Source of the DNA: Bacteroidales bacterium
GTDB taxonomy: Bacteria; Bacteroidota; Bacteroidia; Bacteroidales; UBA932
Assembly: GCA_017482565.1 (NCBI GenBank)
Contig: JAFUMO010000068.1
Location: 61,877-125,876 of the forward strand
Length of the DNA: 64,000 bases
Reading direction: 5' to 3'
Positions 1 through 8,357 of this stretch are shown here, one piece after another. The translations under genes were made by a program, and so were the position numbers. The stretch's first letter is position 1, and each line of letters starts with the position of its first letter. Under the pieces are notes generated by a model. That model was not told where the DNA came from and made no database searches. It saw only the letters and a program-made list of their open reading frames with translations.

Positions 1-348
1 AGATGTGAAATTGCCAGGGCACTTGCCAAGGACCCTAAATTCATCCTTCTGGATGAGCCTTTTGCCGGTGTTGACCCGATTGCGGTGGAGGACATCCAGC
101 ATATAATTGCAAAGCTCAAGACAAAAAACATAGGCATCATCATCACAGATCACAATGTGCATGAGACACTGGCCATTACAGACAGGGCTTACCTCCTCTA
201 TGACGGAAATATCCTGGAGAGCGGCACACCTGAGCAGCTTGCAAACAACCCTGAGGTGAGGAAAAGGTACCTCGGGCAGAACTTTGAGCTCAGGAAGGCA
301 GTGCTCCGCAAAAGGGACGAGGATGAGGAACTTCCCTGCGGTAAATGA
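1..348 (+). CDS. lptB: LPS export ABC transporter ATP-binding protein LptB, C-terminal part
   Basis: The reading frame is open from the first base of the window, so only the last 115 residues are present. They contain the end of the ABC signature region, a Walker B stretch ([13 protein letters not shown]), the H-loop ([10 protein letters not shown]) and the usual LptB ending (YLGQNFEL). LptB is the cytoplasmic ATPase of the LptBFGC complex, which extracts lipopolysaccharide from the inner membrane. The spacing [12 protein letters not shown] and DHNVRET-like box are typical of LptB rather than of other ABC ATPases. An acidic/basic tail of about 15 residues follows the conserved end. The 5' part lies outside the window, so Walker A cannot be checked. 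Confidence 0.9.
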   Translation, partial: RCEIARALAKDPKFILLDEPFAGVDPIAVEDIQHIIAKLKTKNIGIIITDHNVHETLAITDRAYLLYDGNILESGTPEQLANNPEVRKRYLGQNFELRKAVLRKRDEDEELPCGK

Positions 349-414
349 TATGATTGGCAGCTCCCCTGCAAAAATTGAAAGCATGTGAAGTTTCCAGGCA
401 ACAAACTACAAGGC

Positions 415-1413
415 ATGAAGAGACATTTCATAATATTGGCAGCTGCACTCCTTGCAGCAATTGCAGTATCCTGCGGAACAAGAGGGCAGGAGCAGGTATA
501 TCCTGCAAGGCCTGCATACCTCCAGCCGGGAGATACTGTGGGCATTATGACAGTATCATCCCCTGTGACAGACCGTCCGGGAGAGACTGATACCCTTATA
601 GACATAGTAAAGTCTTGGGGCGTGAACGTGAAGCTTGGGGAGAATGTATTCAAGCTGGAAGCTCCTCCTTTCTCGGTAACGGACAAGGAGAGGGCAGAGG
701 AGTTCATGCGCATGATAAAGGATGACAACATAAAGGCCATAGTATTCTACAGGGGCGGTTATGGGGCCATAAGGACTTTGGAATATCTTGATTTTGAAGA
801 GATAAAGAAGCATCCCAAATGGATTGTTGGCTTCAGTGACGTCACTACTTACCACCTGGCCCTCCAGGGGGCGGGACTGGAGTCCATCCACGGCCCTATG
901 CTCAGTTCATACTGGCTCAAGAAGCGCCCGGATACCGCGGCACTCTCGGTAGGGGATGCCCTTTTTGGAAGGGTTGACGGATACCACATAAAGCCGCACC
1001 CTTACAATAGGCTGGGAGAGGCATCAGGCAAGATTGTGGGCGGCAACATGACCTTGATATCAATAGCTGAGGGCACACCATACGACATGCCTGTAGATGA
1101 CAACACCATCATCTTCATTGAGGAGATAGGGGAGAGCATGAATGCCATAGACGGCATGATGCAGCAGCTTAAGAAATCCGGCAAGCTGGCCAAGGCCAAG
1201 GCAGTGCTCGTAGGTAACTTCACCAACATAGATGACAAGGAAGACCCTTGGAACGTAACCCCTCAGGATCTCATCAAGAGGTATACAGACGAACTGCAGG
1301 TGCCTGTAGTGTTCGGCTTCCCTGCCGGCCACGGAAGGCCTCATCTTGCTATCTACATGGGACGCGAGGTGAAACTCTCCGTAAGGGCAGACGGAGTGGA
1401 CATCACTTTCTGA
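415..1413 (+). CDS. LD-carboxypeptidase (peptidase S66) lipoprotein
   Basis: 332 residues. ATG 415 is preferred over the GTG at 385 because it begins a clean lipoprotein signal (MKRHFIILAAALLAAIAVSC, lipobox Cys about residue 20). The S66 fold is clear: GYGAIRTLEYLDF, the nucleophile elbow GFSDVT (Ser about 141), the IEEIGE segment (Glu about 236) and the C-terminal AGHGRPH (His about 306), which together match the Ser-Glu-His triad. The family cleaves the L-Lys/DAP-D-Ala bond of murein tetrapeptides during recycling. Classical LdcA is cytoplasmic. This copy carries an export signal, so a periplasmic, membrane-anchored role is inferred. It is convergent with ispH. Confidence 0.88.
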   Translation: MKRHFIILAAALLAAIAVSCGTRGQEQVYPARPAYLQPGDTVGIMTVSSPVTDRPGETDTLIDIVKSWGVNVKLGENVFKLEAPPFSVTDKERAEEFMRMIKDDNIKAIVFYRGGYGAIRTLEYLDFEEIKKHPKWIVGFSDVTTYHLALQGAGLESIHGPMLSSYWLKKRPDTAALSVGDALFGRVDGYHIKPHPYNRLGEASGKIVGGNMTLISIAEGTPYDMPVDDNTIIFIEEIGESMNAIDGMMQQLKKSGKLAKAKAVLVGNFTNIDDKEDPWNVTPQDLIKRYTDELQVPVVFGFPAGHGRPHLAIYMGREVKLSVRADGVDITF

Positions 1414-1430
1414 AAATAAGGTTACCGCTT

Positions 1431-2297
1431 TTACATCTTCTTCAGATATTCAGCGGCGCCTTCCAGCTGCCATTTTGGGGTGGAGGTTGCACCGCATATA
1501 CCAACTGAATCCTCTTCGTTGAACCACGCAGGGTCTATCTGGCTGCGTGTCTGTATGTGATATGACCTTGGGTTTACAGATTTGCACAAATCATAGAGCA
1601 CCTTGCCGTTGGAACTCTCCTTTCCGCTGATGAACACAATTACAGAGTGCCTTTTTGCAAATGCCTCCAGGTTGGCATGTCTCTGGGCTACCTGCCTGCA
1701 GATAGAGTTATGCGCGGTAAAGTTTTCCAGTGATCCGCCTGCAGCAACAATCCTTTCACGGATGGCATCACAGATCTCCTCATATTCTTTAGGGTCTTTG
1801 GTTGTCTGTGAGAAAATCTGTATAGGCTTGGTGAAATCTATCTTTTCAAGGCTTCCAAAGCCATCTACAACTACGGCATCTCCGTTTACCTGCCCTACAA
1901 GGCCGTTTACCTCTGCATGTCCTATCTTTCCAAAAATTACAATCTGGCCGTTGTGCTTTGCGTATGTCTCCCTTATCCTGGCCTGCAGCTTGAGTACCAC
2001 AGGGCAGGTGCAGTCTATAAGGGTAATGTTGTTCGCTTTGGCAATGTAATAGGTTTGAGGCGGCTCGCCGTGGGCCCTTATGAGCACAGTTGTATCCGAG
2101 AGCTGCTTCATCCTCTCTATATCTATCACTTCAAGCCCAATCTTGTTGAGCCTGTCAAGTTCCGAGTTGTTGTGTACTATTGACCCCAGGGAGTACAATG
2201 CAGCACTCTCCTTAAGGCGGAATTCTGCCTTCTCCACGGCCCTGATAACTCCATAGCAGAAGCCTGATTCTTCATCTATCTCAATTGAAAGGCGCAT
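1431..2297 (-). CDS. ispH: 4-hydroxy-3-methylbut-2-enyl diphosphate reductase IspH
   Basis: 288 residues, close to the usual length. It catalyses the last step of the MEP isoprenoid pathway, reducing HMBPP to IPP and DMAPP with a [4Fe-4S] cluster. Cysteines that fit the cluster ligands are Cys14 (GFCYGV), Cys96/98 (IDCTCPVV) and Cys200 (NSICRQVAQR). The substrate-binding histidines lie in SIVHNN, RAHGEP and GKIGHAEVNG. It starts 3 nt after the stop of cmk, so the two form an operon on the minus strand. This cmk-ispH neighbourhood is common in bacteria. Confidence 0.96.
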   Translation of the reverse strand: MRLSIEIDEESGFCYGVIRAVEKAEFRLKESAALYSLGSIVHNNSELDRLNKIGLEVIDIERMKQLSDTTVLIRAHGEPPQTYYIAKANNITLIDCTCPVVLKLQARIRETYAKHNGQIVIFGKIGHAEVNGLVGQVNGDAVVVDGFGSLEKIDFTKPIQIFSQTTKDPKEYEEICDAIRERIVAAGGSLENFTAHNSICRQVAQRHANLEAFAKRHSVIVFISGKESSNGKVLYDLCKSVNPRSYHIQTRSQIDPAWFNEEDSVGICGATSTPKWQLEGAAEYLKKM

Positions 2298-2300
2298 AAT

Positions 2301-3005
2301 CTATCTCATCTGGAGCCCGAAACGCTCCAATAAAATCCTGTCCAACCATACAAACTGCTCGGGGATGCTCATATTACTGTTGTCCAGCAGTATGGCATCA
2401 TCGGCTTTCCTCAGGGGCGATACCTCACGGGTCTGGTCTATGTGGTCCCTCTCCTTAAGGTTCTTGAGCACATCATCATAACTCTCCTTGCCACCTGCCT
2501 CCTGTATCTCCTTGAAACGCCGTTGTGCCCTTACCTCAACTGCCGCTGTCATGAATATCTTGAGTTCTGCATTGGGAAATACTGAGGTCCCTATATCCCT
2601 TCCATCCATCACAACCCCCTTCTCCTGCCCTAAACTGCGGAGAATCTTGTCTATATATTCCCTTACAAATGGGAGCGCGGAAATCTTGCTCACCTTATTG
2701 GATATGTTGAGGGTCCTTATCTGTTTCTCTACACATGCATTGTTGAGCCATGTCTGAGACTTTCCGTCGGGACCGGGCCTGAAGGAAACCCTGTTTGCAC
2801 CAAGTGTCTGCTGCAACCCTTCCTCATCTATTTTGTTCTTATTGTCTATGAATCCGTTGGTATATGCAAAATAGGTTACGGCACGGTACATTGCTCCCGT
2901 ATCTACATAAACATATCCCAACCTTGCCGCTACCTGCTTTGCAAAGCTGCTTTTTCCTGTTGAGGAATGGCCGTCTATGGCTATGATAATTTTAGATTGT
3001 TCCAT
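2301..3005 (-). CDS. cmk: Cytidylate kinase
   Basis: 234 residues from the ATG at 3005. The longer frame upstream (to 3050) adds a non-conserved N-terminus that overlaps the promoter region. The P-loop GHSSTGKSS is at residues 12-20, followed by YVDTGAMYRAVT (CMP binding) and VMDGRDIGTSVFPNA, all diagnostic of bacterial Cmk. It phosphorylates CMP and dCMP with ATP in the cytoplasm. It is the first gene of a cmk-ispH pair and is divergent from the ppx-like gene. A -7 element ends only 5 nt before the start codon, so the mRNA may be leaderless. Confidence 0.96.
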   Translation of the reverse strand: MEQSKIIIAIDGHSSTGKSSFAKQVAARLGYVYVDTGAMYRAVTYFAYTNGFIDNKNKIDEEGLQQTLGANRVSFRPGPDGKSQTWLNNACVEKQIRTLNISNKVSKISALPFVREYIDKILRSLGQEKGVVMDGRDIGTSVFPNAELKIFMTAAVEVRAQRRFKEIQEAGGKESYDDVLKNLKERDHIDQTREVSPLRKADDAILLDNSNMSIPEQFVWLDRILLERFGLQMR

Positions 3006-3010
3006 AAGGG

Positions 3011-3018
3011 CAAAAGTA
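3011..3018 (-). promoter_or_regulatory. Bacteroidota -7 element of cmk
   Basis: Minus strand TACTTTTG matches TAnnTTTG exactly. It lies 5 nt upstream of the cmk ATG. No convincing TTTG box is seen at the -33 position. Confidence 0.55.
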
Positions 3019-3028
3019 CAAAAAAACT

Positions 3029-3036
3029 TATCTTTG
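3029..3036 (+). promoter_or_regulatory. Bacteroidota -7 element of the Ppx/GppA gene
   Basis: TATCTTTG matches TAnnTTTG and is 17 nt upstream of the ATG at 3054. The -33 box is weak. It is back-to-back with the cmk -7 element, leaving a 48-nt divergent promoter region. Confidence 0.5.
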
Positions 3037-3053
3037 TAAAAATATAACAAAGG

Positions 3054-4013
3054 ATGAGAGTTGCGGTTCTGGACTTGGGCACCAATGTCTTCAATATGAT
3101 TCTGGGGGAGTTCTCCAAAGAGGGTGGATGCAAAACAATAGCTGAATATAAATGTGCGGCCAAACTTGGTGCCGGCGGGCTTTCAAGCGGGCTCATTGCT
3201 CCTGTAGCCTTCCAGACGGCAACGGCTGCCCTTGAAAAGATAATGGAGGCAATAGAGGAGGCAGGCGGTGCGGATATGGTGATACCATATGCCACCTCTG
3301 CAGTGAGGGATGCCTCCAATGGCTTGGAATTTGCAGAATACCTCAATTCAAGGTTCGGCTTCAAGATAAGGATTATCCCAGGCGAGCGCGAGGCGGAGCT
3401 TATCTTCAAGGGTATTATGGAGAGTGTGGGACACCTCAGGGGGCCTCAAGGCAGATTCAGCAGCGGGGAGAACGCCCTTATGCTGGATATTGGAGGGGGA
3501 AGCAATGAGTTCATCATTACGGACGGGGCACAGATTCTATGGAAAAGGAGCTTCCCGATAGGTATGGCCCGCATGAGGGAGCAGTTCAACTACCAGGAGC
3601 CCCTTCCGGGGAAGGTGATTGGGGAGTTCCTGAAATTCAATGATAATGTGCTTGGGGAGCTTTGGGAGCAGGTGGAGAAGTACAGACCCTCAATATTCAT
3701 AGGCTCATCCGGCTCATTTGACACATTCAAGGACCTTATCTTCAACTGCGGATACAGGGAACTTCCGTCAATTGGGATAAAGGGTGAGGATTTGAAGGCG
3801 CTGAATGATGTACTTGTGGCTTCACTGGCCCATGAGAGGATAAAGATGCCCGGAATGTCCCCAATTAGGGTTGATTACATTGTACTGGCCTCCGTATTCA
3901 CGCAGTTTGTGCTGGAGAGGGTGAAGCCGGCAACAATATACCAGTCTTCCTATTCACTCAAGGAGGGGGGACTTAAAGAGGAATTTGAGAAATATAAAAA
4001 TGAACTTATATGA
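3054..4013 (+). CDS. Ppx/GppA family exopolyphosphatase-like protein
   Basis: 319 residues, about the length of the single-domain bacterial form. The N-terminal ASKHA phosphate loop VLDLGTNVFNM and the second loop MLDIGGGSNEF are characteristic of Ppx/GppA, as are YATSAVRDASN, the GEREAELIFKG segment and FPIGMARM. Family members remove terminal phosphate from polyphosphate or hydrolyse pppGpp. Substrate cannot be chosen from sequence. The C-terminal HD-like domain of long Ppx proteins is absent. The stop overlaps the ATG of the following response regulator (ATGA), so the two are translationally coupled. Confidence 0.88.
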   Translation: MRVAVLDLGTNVFNMILGEFSKEGGCKTIAEYKCAAKLGAGGLSSGLIAPVAFQTATAALEKIMEAIEEAGGADMVIPYATSAVRDASNGLEFAEYLNSRFGFKIRIIPGEREAELIFKGIMESVGHLRGPQGRFSSGENALMLDIGGGSNEFIITDGAQILWKRSFPIGMARMREQFNYQEPLPGKVIGEFLKFNDNVLGELWEQVEKYRPSIFIGSSGSFDTFKDLIFNCGYRELPSIGIKGEDLKALNDVLVASLAHERIKMPGMSPIRVDYIVLASVFTQFVLERVKPATIYQSSYSLKEGGLKEEFEKYKNELI

Positions 4014-5182
4014 AGATTTTGATTGTTGATGATGAGAAAAGCATCCGCTTTGCATTGAAGGACATTATTGAGTTTGAGGGGCACGAGGTTGCCTTGGCTG
4101 CAGACGGAAAGGAGGGGCTTGAAATGGCGCTTGCCACAAATTATGATGTGATTTTCTCAGATATAAAGATGCCGGGGATTGATGGTGTGGAACTGCTGGA
4201 GAAGCTTATGGATAACGGGGTTGAGGCTGCCGTTGTGATGATTTCGGGGCACGGCTCAATTGACACCGCCGTAGACTGCATAAAGAAGGGGGCATTTGAC
4301 TTTATCCAGAAGCCCCTGGACCTTAACCGCATACTCATTACATTGAAGAATGCAACAGACAAGACATCCCTTGTAAAGGAGACAAAGATTCTCAAGAAGA
4401 AGGTTGAGAAGGTTGCCGGGATACCGCAGATTGTGGGAGAGTCCCCTGCAATTGTGAGGATAAAGGAGATGATTGAGAGGGTGGCAGCAACTGATGCACG
4501 TGTGCTGGTTACCGGTTCCAACGGTACAGGCAAGGAGCTTGTGGCCCGCTGGCTGCATGAGAAGAGCAACAGAAAGAGCATGCCGTTTGTGGAGGTGAAT
4601 TGCGCCGCCATACCGGGTGAGCTTATAGAAAGTGAGCTGTTCGGCCATGTGAAAGGCTCATTTACAGGAGCCGTAAAGGACCATAAGGGGAAGTTTGAGC
4701 AGGCAGACGGAGGTACCCTGTTCCTGGATGAGATTGGGGACATGAGCCTGAGCGCTCAGGCAAAGGTGCTGAGGGTATTGCAGGAGAACAAGCTCAGCAG
4801 GGTTGGAAGCGACAAGGATATAAATGTAAAGGTGCGTGTGGTGGCTGCAACCAACAAGAACCTACTTGAGGAGATTGAGAAAGGGAATTTCCGTGAGGAC
4901 CTTTACCACAGGCTCAGCGTGATTGTGATTCATGTACCTGCCCTTGCAGAGCGTAAGGAGGATATTCCTCTGTTGGTTAACCACTTCATAGAGCAGATAT
5001 GCAGTGAAACCGGAGCTGCACCAAGGGGCATTGAACCTGAAGCCATTGAGGAGCTGCAGAAACATGCCTGGACCGGGAACATCCGCGAGCTGAGGAATGT
5101 GACCGAGCGTCTGCTGATTCTGGGCAACCAGACAATAACCAGGGAGGATGTGCAGATGTACGCCTCACCGCTATTCAGGTAG
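4010..5182 (+). CDS. Sigma-54-type (NtrC-like) response regulator lacking a DNA-binding domain
   Basis: 390 residues. The receiver domain (about 1-115) has acidic residues Asp7/Asp8, phospho-acceptor Asp51 (IFSDIKMPG) and Lys in FIQKPL. The AAA+ domain (about 140-375) has Walker A GSNGTGKE near 169, Walker B GGTLFLDEIGD and the sigma-54 contact loop written as GSFTGA at 216-221 instead of the usual GAFTGA. The protein ends shortly after the AAA+ lid (ELRNVTERLLIL), so the Fis-type HTH that normally follows is missing. It probably acts on sigma-54 RNA polymerase without its own site-specific DNA binding, or through a partner. The cognate kinase is unknown; the NtrY-like kinase at 23502 is a candidate by family only. 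Confidence 0.88.
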   Translation: MKILIVDDEKSIRFALKDIIEFEGHEVALAADGKEGLEMALATNYDVIFSDIKMPGIDGVELLEKLMDNGVEAAVVMISGHGSIDTAVDCIKKGAFDFIQKPLDLNRILITLKNATDKTSLVKETKILKKKVEKVAGIPQIVGESPAIVRIKEMIERVAATDARVLVTGSNGTGKELVARWLHEKSNRKSMPFVEVNCAAIPGELIESELFGHVKGSFTGAVKDHKGKFEQADGGTLFLDEIGDMSLSAQAKVLRVLQENKLSRVGSDKDINVKVRVVAATNKNLLEEIEKGNFREDLYHRLSVIVIHVPALAERKEDIPLLVNHFIEQICSETGAAPRGIEPEAIEELQKHAWTGNIRELRNVTERLLILGNQTITREDVQMYASPLFR

Positions 5183-5251
5183 TGCCGCCCAGCCTCAACG
5201 GCCTGTTGGCAATGAAGGAATACAATAAGAATAAATAATTTGAAAGTATAT

Positions 5252-5995
5252 ATGAGTACAACAGTTTTGATAAAGACCACTTTAGGTGACATTAAAGTTA
5301 AATTGTATGATGAGACACCCCAGCATAGGGACAATTTTATAAAACTTGTGAAGGAGGGCTACTACAACGGTACCCTTTTCCATAGGGTTATAAAGGATTT
5401 CATGATTCAGGGAGGTGATCCGGATTCAAAAGGTGCCCCTGCAGGCAAATCCCTTGGTACAGGCGGCCCAGGCTATACTGTTCCTGCTGAGATTGTATAC
5501 CCGCAACTGTTCCACAAGAGGGGAGCATTGGCTGCAGCAAGGCAGGGTGATGAGGTGAACCCGCAGAGGAATTCGTCGGGAAGCCAGTTCTATATTGCAT
5601 GGGGAGATGTATACACCGGCGGCAAGCTGGGGCAGATGGAGAAGCAGATGAACATGATGATGGAGCAGGAAATCTTCAACTCGTTGGCAGCAGAGCGCAA
5701 GGCCCAGATTATGGACCTGCGCCGCAACAGGGACCAGGCAGGGCTTATGGAGCTGCAGAACGAGCTGATTGCCCTTACCAAGGAGGAGGCCAAGAGGAGG
5801 GGCGGCTTCAAGTTCACACCCGAACAGAAGGAGGCATACAGCACAACAGGCGGTACACCTCATCTGGACAACCAGTACACAGTTTTTGGTGAGGTAATTG
5901 AAGGACTTGAGATTGTAGGTAAAATCCAGGAGTGTGCAACAGCCCACGGAGACAGGCCTAAAGAGGACATTTCAATGACAATGGAGCTGCTGTAG
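5252..5995 (+). CDS. Cyclophilin-type peptidyl-prolyl isomerase
   Basis: 247 residues from the ATG at 5252 (a TTG 12 nt earlier is less likely). It shows the cyclophilin core: LGDIKVKLYDETPQHRDNF, YNGTLFHRVIKDFMIQGGDP, the NSSGSQFYIA strand and TPHLDNQYTVFGEV near the end. An insertion of about 60 charged residues (roughly 130-195, rich in Met, Glu, Gln and Lys, predicted helical) splits the barrel between FYIAWG and the TPHLD segment. Similar inserted cyclophilins are common in Bacteroidales. No signal peptide is seen, so it is probably cytoplasmic. It ends 16 nt before the convergent transglutaminase gene. Confidence 0.9.
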   Translation: MSTTVLIKTTLGDIKVKLYDETPQHRDNFIKLVKEGYYNGTLFHRVIKDFMIQGGDPDSKGAPAGKSLGTGGPGYTVPAEIVYPQLFHKRGALAAARQGDEVNPQRNSSGSQFYIAWGDVYTGGKLGQMEKQMNMMMEQEIFNSLAAERKAQIMDLRRNRDQAGLMELQNELIALTKEEAKRRGGFKFTPEQKEAYSTTGGTPHLDNQYTVFGEVIEGLEIVGKIQECATAHGDRPKEDISMTMELL

Positions 5996-6011
5996 CAATT
6001 TTTTTTTACGT

Positions 6012-7436
6012 TTATAGGTACTCAACATTCATTCTGTAGCTCCAGCGGCCGAAGTAGAGGTTTTCGCCTCTCCATTCAACCTCGCCGCGCTGGAAATCTA
6101 CGGTTTCGCTGCGGAGGTGGTTCTTGGCAGGGAAGAAGTTGCCGGAGTAGTCTTCGTTTACATAGTATCTGTAACCGTCTATACCGCCGAGGTAGAAGTG
6201 GTATACATCGTCGTTTTCGTTAGGGACGAGGCCGAATGATACATCTACTGGTACCCAGCCGATTCCTTCAAAGTATGCCTGAGCCCAATCGTGGAGGTTG
6301 ATCTCTCCAGGGTGGAGCATCCAGCCGCTTTGCCATTTTGCAGGGATGCCGGCGTAGCGGGCCATGGTGATGAAGGTGAGGCCTACCTGGCCGCAGTCTC
6401 CGTGGTTGTTCTTGAGTACGTATGCTGGGATGTTGTCCAATGTTGCATATTCCCTGGCACTTGCCCAAGGGTATGTCTTGGCAATGTGGTCAAATATCTT
6501 CTGGGCCTTAACCAGCGGGTTGGTTTCCCCGGCAATGATGCTGTCGGTGAGGGCCTTTATTTCAGGGGTGAAGATTACATGGGTCTTGCGCTCTGCAGTG
6601 TATTTCTTGTAGAGCTCAGACTCTGTGTCGTATGGTTTCACATCCTCAGGGCCGAAGTTGAACCAGTGGTCTGCAATCTCAAGCTCCAGCTCATAGCCGA
6701 ACTTTATTGCACTGTCCTTTACTGCAGGGGCCTCCATGTAGATGCTCTTGTGCTCATATTCGTCGGGAGAAATGATATAATCCTTGTTGGTGGTAGAGAG
6801 GAGCTTTACATTGGTGCTCCTCTTGCTCTCCCTTGGGTAAGGCATCCATACGCGGATTATCTCCCCCTCAGGCACCTCGTTAGGTTTTACTGTGATTGAG
6901 TAGTTGATTTTGAACTTCTTAGGGGTGCTGAGGTTCTCTATCTTGTCTTTTGAGGTCTGGGCCACAACTGAAGGTATGTAGTCTGCAAGGAAAACATCCA
7001 GCTCATCTGACTGCCTTCCCTTCACGTCCCAATGGGCCTGCGCCTCCTTGCTGATCCTGAAGAGGTTCCTTGGAGCGTTCCAGAAATATTTCTTCACACC
7101 GTCTATCATCATGCACTCAAGGGCGCCGGTGCTCTCCCAATTTACAAGCTGCTCCTCAGTAACATCAGGGATAATGTTCTTGATATATGCCACAACGGTG
7201 GTATCATCCTTTGAGAAATCCTTGCGGATGCGGTTCATTGTCTGAACTTTGGCATCCAGATCCCAAATCTGCCCCGGAGTGAGCTCCTCAGTGGCAATCT
7301 TGAGCTTTATCATCTGCTCCGCTTGGGTAAAATTCCCCTTGGCAATAGCCTCATCTATGTTCTCGTCTGTGATTTTGGGCATCTGGCAGGCGTACACTGC
7401 AAACGCCAGAACTAAAAGTGCAAATAGTCTTTTCAT
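6012..7436 (-). CDS. Transglutaminase-like lipoprotein
   Basis: 474 residues with a short signal ending in a lipobox (FAVYAC, Cys about 17). The C-terminal half is a transglutaminase-like papain fold with Cys348 (HGDCGQV), His382 (NLHDWAQAYF) and Asp398 (VPVDVSFG), matching the Cys-His-Asp triad. The middle third (about 165-290) is a beta-rich domain beginning FKINYSITVKPNEVPEG, as in other Bacteroidota transglutaminase-domain proteins. The N-terminal 160 residues look helical. It is probably a peptidase acting on murein or surface protein outside the inner membrane; the substrate is unknown. Confidence 0.82.
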   Translation of the reverse strand: MKRLFALLVLAFAVYACQMPKITDENIDEAIAKGNFTQAEQMIKLKIATEELTPGQIWDLDAKVQTMNRIRKDFSKDDTTVVAYIKNIIPDVTEEQLVNWESTGALECMMIDGVKKYFWNAPRNLFRISKEAQAHWDVKGRQSDELDVFLADYIPSVVAQTSKDKIENLSTPKKFKINYSITVKPNEVPEGEIIRVWMPYPRESKRSTNVKLLSTTNKDYIISPDEYEHKSIYMEAPAVKDSAIKFGYELELEIADHWFNFGPEDVKPYDTESELYKKYTAERKTHVIFTPEIKALTDSIIAGETNPLVKAQKIFDHIAKTYPWASAREYATLDNIPAYVLKNNHGDCGQVGLTFITMARYAGIPAKWQSGWMLHPGEINLHDWAQAYFEGIGWVPVDVSFGLVPNENDDVYHFYLGGIDGYRYYVNEDYSGNFFPAKNHLRSETVDFQRGEVEWRGENLYFGRWSYRMNVEYL

Positions 7437-7541
7437 GGTGTTTTGGTTTTGTAGAGACTAAATTAGCAAAATGTACTGAGATTGGAGCAATAAATTGGGA
7501 AAAAGTGATAACATTAAAGATTGAACAAGGCGGAGTGGAAC

Positions 7542-7572
7542 TTGTTGTTATGGCAGAAAATTTGTAGATTTG
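7542..7572 (+). promoter_or_regulatory. Promoter of the DUF4160-DUF2442 pair
   Basis: A -33 TTG (7542-7544), a spacer of 20 nt and a -7 TAGATTTG (7565-7572) match the Bacteroidota consensus. The ATG is 20 nt downstream at 7593. Confidence 0.65.
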
Positions 7573-7592
7573 CTCAAAGTAATGTTTGTGCG

Positions 7593-7898
7593 ATGCCTAA
7601 GATATACGAATATTTTGGATTTGTTTTTTTCTTCTTCTCAAATGAGCATGAGCCTATTCATGTTCATGTTATGAAGAGTGGATATCAAACAGTGTTTGAA
7701 CTTATACTGATGGATGGTGAGTTGACCGATATTCGTACAAGGTCAGAGGGGGGTTATCCTCTCCTTAACGAGAAAGATGCAAAAACCGCAGAAGAATTTA
7801 TTAGAGCCTACTACAAAAATATAGTAGAAAAATGGATGAATTTTTTCGTCCTCAAAAAGAGAGTACGCTGTACACAAATAACTAAAAAGATAAAATAG
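7593..7898 (+). CDS. DUF4160 protein, putative toxin-antitoxin partner
   Basis: 101 residues from ATG 7593. This start begins the typical DUF4160 opening (MPKIYEYFG) and lies 20 nt below a good -7 element. The core motif NEHEPIHVHV is diagnostic of the family. A run of four Phe follows the opening. DUF4160 genes are regularly found beside DUF2442 genes, as here, and the pairs are suspected toxin-antitoxin modules; I know of no settled activity. The last 15 residues are basic and not conserved in the family as I recall it. Codon use is more AT-rich than the flanking core genes. Confidence 0.8.
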   Translation: MPKIYEYFGFVFFFFSNEHEPIHVHVMKSGYQTVFELILMDGELTDIRTRSEGGYPLLNEKDAKTAEEFIRAYYKNIVEKWMNFFVLKKRVRCTQITKKIK

Positions 7899-7925
7899 CA
7901 AGGTATTAAAGTAAAATAATATACA

Positions 7926-8183
7926 ATGGAAACCACAAGATTATATATAGTGCGTGCAGAATATGCTGGTGATGTGAGTCTTCACATATTCTTTAGTGAT
8001 GGCACGTCGCAAACCGTGGATTTCAAGCCATTTATCCTTGCACATCCACACCCTCAATATAACAGATATATTGAGCCTAAAAACTTCAAAAAATTCTCTA
8101 TTGAGCATGGAAATGTTGTTTGGGGTAAGAATTGGGACATGGTTTTCCCTATTGAACAGCTTTACAGAGGTATAGTTGCTTAG
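7926..8183 (+). CDS. DUF2442 protein
   Basis: 85 residues. It shows the DUF2442 layout: an N-terminal strand (LYIVRAEYAGD), a central FSDGTSQTVDFKPF and the C-terminal NVVWGKNWDMVFPIEQLY, where family members have a W-D motif followed by a short helix. It follows the DUF4160 gene by 27 nt on the same strand, with no intervening promoter, so the two are probably co-transcribed. DUF2442 is the partner usually proposed as antitoxin or regulator. Function is inferred only from association. Confidence 0.8.
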   Translation: METTRLYIVRAEYAGDVSLHIFFSDGTSQTVDFKPFILAHPHPQYNRYIEPKNFKKFSIEHGNVVWGKNWDMVFPIEQLYRGIVA

Positions 8184-8246
8184 TAGAATATAATCCTTCC
8201 AGGCATTATGTTCTTTTGTGTAAGTCTTGTAATATGAGGTATATAG

Positions 8247-8276
8247 AAAAAGATACTGGAATTCCAGTATCTTTTT
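8247..8276. terminator. Bidirectional intrinsic terminator
   Basis: A perfect 30-nt palindrome with A5 on the left and T5 on the right (core AGATACTGGAATTCCAGTAT). It lies between the convergent DUF2442 gene and the fimbrillin/beta-helix gene and can serve both strands. Confidence 0.85.
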
Positions 8277-8357
8277 CTGTTTTTTAAACTACTGTAAATA
8301 AGTTAGTTGTATAAAAGGACAACGTAAAAAGCTGTTATAGTATTGATACCATTACGG

